From Aquabacter cavernae (GTDB taxonomy: Bacteria; Pseudomonadota; Alphaproteobacteria; Rhizobiales; Xanthobacteraceae), in assembly GCF_003993795.1 (NCBI RefSeq), contig NZ_RWKV01000016.1:1-64000 (forward strand): a stretch of 64,000 bases of DNA. The letters run 5' to 3'. The translations under genes were made by a program, and so were the position numbers. Numbering within the stretch: the first letter of the stretch is position 1; every line of letters begins with the position of its first letter. Under the pieces are notes generated by a model. The model saw only the letters and a list, made by a program, of their open reading frames with translations. It made no database searches and was not told the DNA's origin. This document shows positions 57,509-64,000 of this stretch, one piece after another.

Positions 57509-60500
57509 TCAGGCGCGCGCGAGATCGCTCAGCAGGCTCGCGGCCAGCGTGAGCTTGGACAAGGTGAGGCCGGAGGCCACGATGTCCTGCACGGTGGCAC
57601 GGGAGCGCTCCACCTCCTTGCGGCGGCTCTCCACCCAGGCATTGACGGCATCCGCGCCGCTCTTGCCGGTGGCGAGCATTGAGATGCTCACGTCGCGCAC
57701 GAAGGTCTCGATCTGGCCCATGGCCCGGTCGAGGGCGAGTTGGTCGTAATAATCGGGCGCCAGGATGCTGCCCGCCGCCGAGATCACCTCGTCCACCGCG
57801 AAATAGCGGCCCGCCGCGAAGAAGGTGGCGGCAGCCTCCGCTACCGGGCGGCCGGTCTGCTGGGAGAGGAGCACGATGTCCGTGCCCGCTTCCAGCGGCC
57901 GCAGCCCGGCAATGGTGCGCGCGAGATCCGCGGGCACCTGGGCGGCCACCAGTTCGTCCACCTTGCGGTTGCGCAAGGCGAGCCAGTTTTCCGGCAGGGT
58001 CTCGTCCAGCACCGCCGCGAGCGCGGTGACGCCGTCGCGATACTGCGCCACCACCGAGCCGAGGCCGGCGGCAAAGCTGGCATTGCGCAGGAACCAGATG
58101 GTCCGGGCGATGACCAGGGACTGCACCTCCGCATAGAGGCGCAACTGCACGTCGCCGGTGATGCGGTTGTCCAGCGCGTCGATGGCGGCATTGATGGCGG
58201 GCAGGCCGAAGCTGTCCCGCACCGCCACGAAGGCCCGCACGATGCCCGCCGCGTCCGCGCCGGTCTGGTCCGCGATCCGCGCCAGGGTGGCGGGGCCGCC
58301 CTGGTTGATGATGGCGTTGGCGAGCGCGGTGGCGATGATCTCCCGCCGCAGCCGGTGCGCCTCGATGGCGGCCGGGTAGCGGTTCTGGAGCGCGTGGGGG
58401 AAGTAGCCCACCAGTTCGTCCGCCACATAGCGGTCGTCGGGTACGTCGGTGGTGAGCAGTTCGGCATAGAGCGAGAGCTTGGCATAGGCCAGCAGCACCG
58501 CCAGTTCGGGACGGGTGAGCCCCTCCCCGCGCGAACGGCGCTCGTTGATCTCGCTGTCGCCGGGCAGATATTCCACCGCCCGGTCCAGCTCGCCCCGCAG
58601 TTCCAGCATCTGCATGAGCCGCTGCTGGAAGCCGGTATCGGCCGTGCCCGCCCGCTGGGCGAGGGACAGAGCCAGGGTCTGGAGATAATTGTTGCGCAGG
58701 ACGAGATGGCCCACCTCGTCCGTCATCTCGCCCAGCAGCGCCGCACGGTCGGGCGCGGAGAGCACGCCCTCGGCCACCGGCATGGAGAGCGCGATCTTGA
58801 TGTTCACCTCCACGTCGGAGGTGTTCACGCCCGCCGAATTGTCGATGGCGTCGGTATTGAGGCGCACCCCGCGCCGCGCCGCCTCGATGCGCCCGCGCTG
58901 GGTCATGCCCAGATTGGCGCCCTCGCCCACCGCCTTCACCCGCAGGTCTGCGGCGGCGATGCGGATGGCGTCGTTGGCCCGGTCGCCCGCCTGCGCGTCG
59001 GTCTCGAAGGAGGCGCGCACATAGGTGCCGATGCCGCCGAACCAGAGCAGGTCCGCTTCCGCCTTCAGGATGGCGGTCATCACCTCGTTGGGGGTGGCCT
59101 CCAGCTTCTCCAGGCCGAGCACCGCGCGGGCCTCGGGGGAGAGCGGGATGCTCTTGGCGGTGCGCGGGAACACGCCGCCGCCCTGCGAGATCAGGCTCGC
59201 ATCATAATCCGCCCAGGAGGAGCGCGGCAGGTTGAACAGGCGCTGGCGCTCCGCATGGGAGACCGCCGGATCCGGGGTGGGATCGAGGAAGATGTGGCGG
59301 TGGTCGAACGCCGCCACCAGCTTCAGCGCCGTGGACAGCAGCATGCCGTTGCCGAACACGTCGCCCGACATGTCGCCCACGCCCACCACGCGGATGGAGG
59401 TGGTCTGGATGTCGATGTCGATCTCGCGGAAATGGCGCTTCACCGCCTCCCACGCGCCGCGCGCGGTGATGCCCATGGCCTTGTGGTCATAGCCCACCGA
59501 GCCGCCCGAGGCGAAGGCGTCGTCCAGCCAGAAGCCGTGCTCCTGGGAGATGCCGTTGGCGGTGTCGGAGAAGGTGGCCGTGCCCTTGTCGGCCGCCACC
59601 ACCAGATAGGGATCGTCCCCGTCCATGCGCACCACATTGTCGGGATGCACCACGGCGCCGCCCTTCAGATTGTCGGTGACGTCCAGGAGGCTGGAGACGA
59701 AGATCTTGTAGGCGGCGATGCCCTCGGCCTGGATGGCGTCGCGCGAGCCGCCGGCGGGCAGGCGCTTGGGCACGAAACCGCCCTTGGCGCCCACCGGCAC
59801 GATCACGGCATTCTTCACCTGCTGCGCCTTCACGAGGCCCAGCACCTCGGTGCGGAAGTCCTGCGGCCGGTCCGACCAGCGCAGGCCGCCGCGCGCCACA
59901 TGGCCGAAACGCAGATGCACGCCTTCCACGCGGGGCGAATAGACGAACACCTCGAATTGCGGGCGCGGCAGAGGCAGCCCTTCCACCTTGGCGCTCAGAT
60001 ACTTCACCGCGATGGGGCCCTTCGGGCGCCCGTCCGTGTCGAGTTGGTAGAAGGTGGTGCGCAGCGCCGCGTCCACTAGGTTCAGGAAGCGGCGCAGGAT
60101 GGTGTCCTCGTCCAGCGAGGACACTTCCGCGAGGGCCGCCTCGATCTCGCGGCGCAAGGGCTCCTCGCGGGCGGCGCGGGCGTCCGCATCGCCGTCCAGG
60201 CGCGGGTCGAAGCGCGCATGGAAGAGCTGCACGATGCGCGCCGCCACGTCCGCATGGCCCACCATGGTGGTCCACAGATAGTCCTGGCTGTAGGGGATGC
60301 CGGCCTGTCGCAGATAGCGCGCCAGGGCGCGCGCCAGGGCCACGTCCCGCCAGGTCATGGCGGTGTCCAGCAGCAGCGCGTTGAAGCCGTCGCTCTCGGC
60401 CTCGCCGCGCAGCACCACGGTCAGCAGGTCTTCCAGGCGCTCGGCGGAGCCGGACACCTCGATGGTGCCGCCATTGCTGCGCTCCAAGGACATGTCATGC

Positions 60501-62317
60501 ACCCAGGAGGCGACGATCCCGCCGTCCGGGCCGGTGGGGCGCAGGCGATAGGTGCGCTCGTTGATGGGCTTGAGGCCCATATTCTCCAGCATGGGCACGC
60601 GCTCGGAGAGCGGCAGCGGCCGGCCGTAGGAGATGAGGCGCAGCGAGATGCGGGTCGCCGGGTCGTCGTCGCGCCGGTAGAAATCGAGGGCCACCGGCCG
60701 CTCGGCCGAGAGGCGCTCCAGGCGCTCGATGTCGGCCACGGCGGTCTCGACATCATAGGCCGCGCTGTAGCCCTCGCCGAAGGCCGAGCCGTAGCGCTCC
60801 ATGAGGGCGCCGGTCCGGGCGCCATGGGCCTCGCGCAGCGCGTCGCGCAGCTTGTCGCTCCAGGACAAGGCGTCCTCGGTCACGGCCTGTTCCAGCGCCG
60901 CGCGGTCCACCACCGGCACCGGGCCGCCGCTGGGGCGGTTGATCATGAAATGCACGCGCGTCAAGGGCACGTCCGCGAGGAAGGTGGGGGTGAAGCCGCC
61001 CACCTTGCCGCCGAAGATCTCCGCGAGGCGCGCGCCGATGCGCGCCCGCAGCGGGCCGTCATACCGCTCGCGCGGGACGAAGACGAGCACGGACACGAAG
61101 CGCCCGAACGCATCCGGGCGCGGCAGCACGCGCACGCGCGGCCGGTCATAGAGGGAGAGGATGTCCAGGGCGTAGGGCAGCAGGGTGTCCGCATCGATCT
61201 GGAACAGGTCGTCGCGCGGATAGGTCTCCAGGACGGTGGCCAGCGCCTTGCCCGAATGGCTGTCCTCCTCGAACCCGGCGCGCTGCACCACCAGCGCGGA
61301 CTTCAGGCGCAGATAGGGGATCTGCCGCACCGAGTGGGTGTAAACGTTGGAGGTGAACAGGCCGATGATGCGCAGCTCGCCGGTCTGGCGGCCGTCCGGG
61401 CCGTGCAGGCGCATGCCCACGAAGTCCAGATAGGCGCGCCGGTGCACCCGGCACCACTGGCTCGACTTGGTGATGAGCAGTGGCTTGGACGGATCGGTGA
61501 GGCCACCGGCCCCGACCACATCGCCCAGTTCCGTCACGGACGGATCCCGCAGGATGCCGAGGCCGCTCTCCGGCACCAGCGTGCCGTCCGGCCCGCACGC
61601 ATATTTGCGCACGCCGATGAAGATGAAATTGTTGAGCGTGAGCCATTCCACGAAGTCCGCCGCCTCGGCGCGGTCGGACGTGGCATAGGGCAGCGCCTCG
61701 CTGCGCAGGGTCTTGGCGAGGCCTTCCACCTGGTCGCGCATGGCGAGGAAGTCGGCATTGGCCACGCGCACGTCGTCCAGCGTCTGGTCGAGCGCCGCCT
61801 TCAGGGCCGCCCGGCCCTCCTCGGTGTCGATCTGCTGGACGTGCAGGTGGATGAGGCTCTCATGGGGCATGTCGCGGTGCGCGGCGGCATGCAGGTCCGC
61901 CTCCACCCGCAGGAGCGCGCCGTCCGGCGCGCGCGTCACGGCAAGGATGGGGTGGGAGGTGAGCTTCAGGTCCAGCGCCCGGTCCGCCAGCTCGCCGGCC
62001 ACCGAATCGAACAGGAAGGACATGTCGTCGTTGACGGCTTCGACCACCGTGATGGCGGGGGCGCCCGGCCAGTCGGGATTGTAGACCCGCACGTCCGGGC
62101 GGCCCGGCGCGCGGCGCGAGAGATGGGCGAACGCCTCCTCGGCGAGCCGCACCAGCGTATCCGGCGTCAGCGTCGCCACGTCTTCGGGCGCGGCGCCGTT
62201 GAGCAGCGCGGCCGCAAAGGTCTGCGGCACACCCTTGGTGGCGAGCGCATCGACCGCTGCGTCGATGCGCGCGCGGACCGCTTCCACCGTGGTGAGTTCA
62301 ACTGTGTGGACTGTCAT
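57509..62317 (-). CDS. NAD-glutamate dehydrogenase (large GDH-180 type)
   Basis: This 1602-residue protein has the length of the alphaproteobacterial/actinobacterial L_180 GDH class. The N-terminal third is regulatory, with ACT-like segments. The central GDH core has VKNAVIVPVGAKGGFVPKRL, GRGGLRWSDRPQDFRTE-like and DGDDPYLVVAADKGTATFSD blocks. FWLDDAFASGGSVGYDHKAM and RVVGVGDMSGDVFGNGML follow, including the catalytic Lys and dinucleotide-binding Gly-rich motif. It catabolises glutamate to 2-oxoglutarate. The ATG at 62317 has GGGGGAG upstream. Confidence 0.95.
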   Translation of the reverse strand: MTVHTVELTTVEAVRARIDAAVDALATKGVPQTFAAALLNGAAPEDVATLTPDTLVRLAEEAFAHLSRRAPGRPDVRVYNPDWPGAPAITVVEAVNDDMSFLFDSVAGELADRALDLKLTSHPILAVTRAPDGALLRVEADLHAAAHRDMPHESLIHLHVQQIDTEEGRAALKAALDQTLDDVRVANADFLAMRDQVEGLAKTLRSEALPYATSDRAEAADFVEWLTLNNFIFIGVRKYACGPDGTLVPESGLGILRDPSVTELGDVVGAGGLTDPSKPLLITKSSQWCRVHRRAYLDFVGMRLHGPDGRQTGELRIIGLFTSNVYTHSVRQIPYLRLKSALVVQRAGFEEDSHSGKALATVLETYPRDDLFQIDADTLLPYALDILSLYDRPRVRVLPRPDAFGRFVSVLVFVPRERYDGPLRARIGARLAEIFGGKVGGFTPTFLADVPLTRVHFMINRPSGGPVPVVDRAALEQAVTEDALSWSDKLRDALREAHGARTGALMERYGSAFGEGYSAAYDVETAVADIERLERLSAERPVALDFYRRDDDPATRISLRLISYGRPLPLSERVPMLENMGLKPINERTYRLRPTGPDGGIVASWVHDMSLERSNGGTIEVSGSAERLEDLLTVVLRGEAESDGFNALLLDTAMTWRDVALARALARYLRQAGIPYSQDYLWTTMVGHADVAARIVQLFHARFDPRLDGDADARAAREEPLRREIEAALAEVSSLDEDTILRRFLNLVDAALRTTFYQLDTDGRPKGPIAVKYLSAKVEGLPLPRPQFEVFVYSPRVEGVHLRFGHVARGGLRWSDRPQDFRTEVLGLVKAQQVKNAVIVPVGAKGGFVPKRLPAGGSRDAIQAEGIAAYKIFVSSLLDVTDNLKGGAVVHPDNVVRMDGDDPYLVVAADKGTATFSDTANGISQEHGFWLDDAFASGGSVGYDHKAMGITARGAWEAVKRHFREIDIDIQTTSIRVVGVGDMSGDVFGNGMLLSTALKLVAAFDHRHIFLDPTPDPAVSHAERQRLFNLPRSSWADYDASLISQGGGVFPRTAKSIPLSPEARAVLGLEKLEATPNEVMTAILKAEADLLWFGGIGTYVRASFETDAQAGDRANDAIRIAAADLRVKAVGEGANLGMTQRGRIEAARRGVRLNTDAIDNSAGVNTSDVEVNIKIALSMPVAEGVLSAPDRAALLGEMTDEVGHLVLRNNYLQTLALSLAQRAGTADTGFQQRLMQMLELRGELDRAVEYLPGDSEINERRSRGEGLTRPELAVLLAYAKLSLYAELLTTDVPDDRYVADELVGYFPHALQNRYPAAIEAHRLRREIIATALANAIINQGGPATLARIADQTGADAAGIVRAFVAVRDSFGLPAINAAIDALDNRITGDVQLRLYAEVQSLVIARTIWFLRNASFAAGLGSVVAQYRDGVTALAAVLDETLPENWLALRNRKVDELVAAQVPADLARTIAGLRPLEAGTDIVLLSQQTGRPVAEAAATFFAAGRYFAVDEVISAAGSILAPDYYDQLALDRAMGQIETFVRDVSISMLATGKSGADAVNAWVESRRKEVERSRATVQDIVASGLTLSKLTLAASLLSDLARA

Positions 62318-62445
62318 GGCCGGCTCCCCCGCTTGGCCCTGCATGAATGACATGCGGACTGACCTTCGAGACTCTATTCTTGCCCTGGTCGATCTCGCAC
62401 GTCGGCACGATGAAACGATGACAAAACCTCAATAGGGACAGCACC

Positions 62446-63135
62446 ATGACGGGCCAGAAGAAGACAGGCAAGCCGAAGAACGCGGCGAAAAAAACTGCCC
62501 CCAAGATGAGCGCGCCTGGAAAAAAGGCAAAGGTGACCGCGGCTGAGCCGAAGCTGCGCGACGACGCCCCCGCCATCGCGCTCGACCTTCCTCCGGCGCC
62601 GCTCGATGCCGCCACCCAGGCCTATTTCGACAAATGCGTGGAGAAGATCGGCTTCGTGCCCAACGTGCTCCAGGCCTATGCCTTCGACCTGACGAAGCTC
62701 GGCGCCTTCGCCGCCATGTATAACGACCTGATGCTGGCGCCCTCCGGCCTCTCAAAGCTGGAGCGGGAGATGATCGCGGTGGCCGTCTCCAGCGTGAACC
62801 GCTGCTATTATTGCCTGACCGCCCATGGCGCGGCGGTGCGGCACCTGTCCGGCGACCCGGTTCTGGGCGAGCAGATGGTCATGAATTACCGTGCGGCGCG
62901 GCTTGAGCCCCGCCAACGCGCCATTCTCGACTTCGCGGTGAAGCTCACGGAGCGCCCCCATGAAGTCGAGGAGGCGGACCGGGCGGCCTTGCGCGCCGTC
63001 GGGCTGTCGGAACGGGATGTTTGGGACGTGGCGGCCGTGACGGGCTTCTTCAACATGTCGAACCGCATCGCCTCCGCCACCGACATGCGCCCCAACCTCG
63101 CGTATCACGGCGAGGCGCGCGGTCCCGCCGCATAG
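62446..63135 (+). CDS. AhpD/carboxymuconolactone-decarboxylase-fold peroxidase-related protein
   Basis: This 229-residue protein has a Lys/Ala-rich N-terminal 40 residues and then the AhpD-like domain with the redox motif SSVNRCYYCLTAHGAAVRHL (CxxC) near residue 120, and helices FPNVLQAYAFDLTKLGAFA-like and RAILDFAVKLTERPHEVEEA. The layout matches peroxidase-related enzymes of the AhpD fold. The basic N-terminal extension is unusual and may bind nucleic acid or be disordered. The ATG at 62446 is one of two early in-frame starts. Confidence 0.88.
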   Translation: MTGQKKTGKPKNAAKKTAPKMSAPGKKAKVTAAEPKLRDDAPAIALDLPPAPLDAATQAYFDKCVEKIGFVPNVLQAYAFDLTKLGAFAAMYNDLMLAPSGLSKLEREMIAVAVSSVNRCYYCLTAHGAAVRHLSGDPVLGEQMVMNYRAARLEPRQRAILDFAVKLTERPHEVEEADRAALRAVGLSERDVWDVAAVTGFFNMSNRIASATDMRPNLAYHGEARGPAA

Positions 63136-63164
63136 CGAGGGAGTCGGGAGTTCGACATGATCCA

Positions 63165-63189
63165 CGTCGTATAGTTAGACTATACGACG
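63165..63189. promoter_or_regulatory. Perfect inverted repeat, ModE-like molybdenum operator
   Basis: CGTCGTATAG (63165-63174) and CTATACGACG (63180-63189) surround TTAGA, 10 bp before the mop start. The CGNNGTATAG/CTATACGACG arms resemble the ModE/Mo-box class that controls mop and mod genes in Rhodobacter. Overlap with the ribosome-binding region would also allow an RNA hairpin. Confidence 0.65.
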
Positions 63190-63199
63190 GAGAACAATC

Positions 63200-63412
63200 A
63201 TGAGAATCAGCGCCCGCAACATCCTGGAAGGTACCGTGGTGGAAGTGGTTCGCGGGGCGACCACCGCCCATGTGCGCCTCGAAGTGTCCCCCGGCACCAT
63301 CATCACCGCCTCCATCACCAATGAGGCGGTGGACCAGCTCGGCCTCGTGGCGGGCCAGCCCGCCTCCGCGGTGATCAAGGCGTCCGACGTCATGATCGCG
63401 GTGGATGACTGA
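63200..63412 (+). CDS. mop: Molbindin (Mop), molybdate-binding TOBE protein
   Basis: This 70-residue single TOBE domain has MRISARNILEGTVVEVVRGA, SPGTIITASITNEAVDQLGL and GQPASAVIKASDVMIAV, the Mop pattern. Such proteins bind and store molybdate as hexamers. A ModE-like operator precedes it. It fits the molybdoenzyme content (YdeP) of the genome. The stop shares a base with the next ATG. Confidence 0.93.
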   Translation: MRISARNILEGTVVEVVRGATTAHVRLEVSPGTIITASITNEAVDQLGLVAGQPASAVIKASDVMIAVDD

Positions 63413-63919
63413 TGACCAGGACCGCCGCCGCCCTCCTGGCCGCGGCAGCCTGCCTGCTCGCTCCGCTGCCGCCCGCGGCGGCGGGGTGCCTCGACGGCCC
63501 CTGGCCGCTGGAGCGCGAATCACAGGTGCTCGCCGCCGCCGCCAGCGCCGCGCCCCTGGACAGCACCGCTCCGGTAGGCGTCAAACCGTTCCAGGCGCTC
63601 ACTCTTGCCCTCGCTCCACCCACCGAACCGCCCGCGACCCCGCCCGCAAAAGGCGGCCCCAATGGCGGCTCCCTGCTGCTGCGGGTGGAGACGCCCAGCC
63701 TCTATCAGGTGACCTTGCCGGAAGCCGCCGCGGGTGGACATCGTGCAGCAGGAACAGACGCTGCCCCCCGCCGCCTTCACCCCCGCCAAGGACTGCCCCG
63801 GGGTGCGCAAGAGCGTGCGCTTCACCCTGAAGAGCGGCCCCGCTTTGCTGCACATCAGCCGCGCTGAAGCCACACGCCTTACCCTGGTGCTGTCACGGGT
63901 GGATACGCCCGGCGAGTAA
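63412..63919 (+). pseudogene. Exported-protein gene with a frameshift
   Basis: Frame 1 (63412 on) begins with a signal peptide (RTAAALLAAAACLLAPLPPA, then AAGCLDGPWPLE) and continues KPFQALTLALAPPTEPPATP to SLYQVTLPEAAAG. The same protein then continues in another frame from about 63734: VDIVQQEQTLPPAAFTPAKD, CPGVRKSVRFTLKSGPALLH. Each half looks coding, and the join lies near 63715-63735 in a GC-rich stretch. It is therefore either a real inactivating frameshift or a base-call error. The intact product would be an exported protein of about 168 residues of unknown function. Its start overlaps the mop stop by one base. Confidence 0.75.
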
Positions 63920-64000
63920 GCCCCCGTCGCATATGACAATCCCCAGGCTGAAGCCTTGGAATCGATCATCCGTTCAAATTCGCCCTTTGGACGTATTGAC

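Noticed and set aside
57740..62350. Long open frames antisense to NAD-glutamate dehydrogenase (57740-60079 and 60218-62350)
   Set aside because: They are shadows of the third-position GC bias in the real gene, rich in His/Gly/Arg with no motifs.

Overview
The window is GC-rich, densely coded chromosomal DNA of an alphaproteobacterium. The large NAD-glutamate dehydrogenase, metX-metW pair, SUV3-like helicase beside an S4-domain protein and fdxA, tsuA-rhodanese pair and general gene style point to Hyphomicrobiales, perhaps Xanthobacteraceae (Xanthobacter/Azorhizobium-like). The family-level placement is inference.

Layout. (1) 1-11.6 kb is a catabolic and uptake locus. It holds a polar-solute ABC transporter, a NodB-fold deacetylase/imidase-like hydrolase, an FAD hydroxylase, a D-2-hydroxyacid dehydrogenase, an M20 amidase, an amidohydrolase, an isocitrate/isopropylmalate-dehydrogenase relative and an aldehyde dehydrogenase cut by the window edge. 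Two GntR regulators control it, each beside a palindromic candidate operator. The substrate is unknown; the gene set suggests hydroxylation, ring or amide opening and oxidation of a nitrogen-containing compound. (2) 11.8-21.4 kb carries a DUF1269 protein, a YdeP-type molybdoenzyme and a cydA-cydB-cydX-like-cydD-cydC operon for cytochrome bd oxidase. (3) 21.9-30.5 kb holds a PNPOx-fold protein with a divergent LysR regulator, exported proteins, a thiosulfate-permease/rhodanese pair, intergenic repeats, a probable IclR remnant, and an SDR/TetR pair with three operator palindromes.

(4) 30.63-44.57 kb is a 13.9-kb integrative mobilizable element in the 3' end of tRNA-Ser(GGA), bounded by a perfect 22-bp direct repeat. 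It encodes a tyrosine integrase, a plasmid-type replication protein, a DUF3102-like protein with a 23-bp palindrome upstream, a relaxase and MobC-like protein, a fused type IIG/IIL restriction-methylation enzyme whose target-recognition segment is AT-rich, and a translationally coupled two-gene module. The first protein of that module carries a HEPN-type RNxxxH motif. This module is the best candidate here for an undescribed defence or toxin-antitoxin system.

(5) 44.6-64 kb is core chromosome: tRNA-Ser, dapD, prfC, fdxA, an S4 RNA-binding protein, the SUV3-like helicase, metX-metW, a methyltransferase, a GloB-like hydrolase, a DUF985 cupin, NAD-glutamate dehydrogenase, an AhpD-fold protein, and a molbindin (mop) gene preceded by a ModE-like palindrome. 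A probably frameshifted exported-protein gene closes the window.
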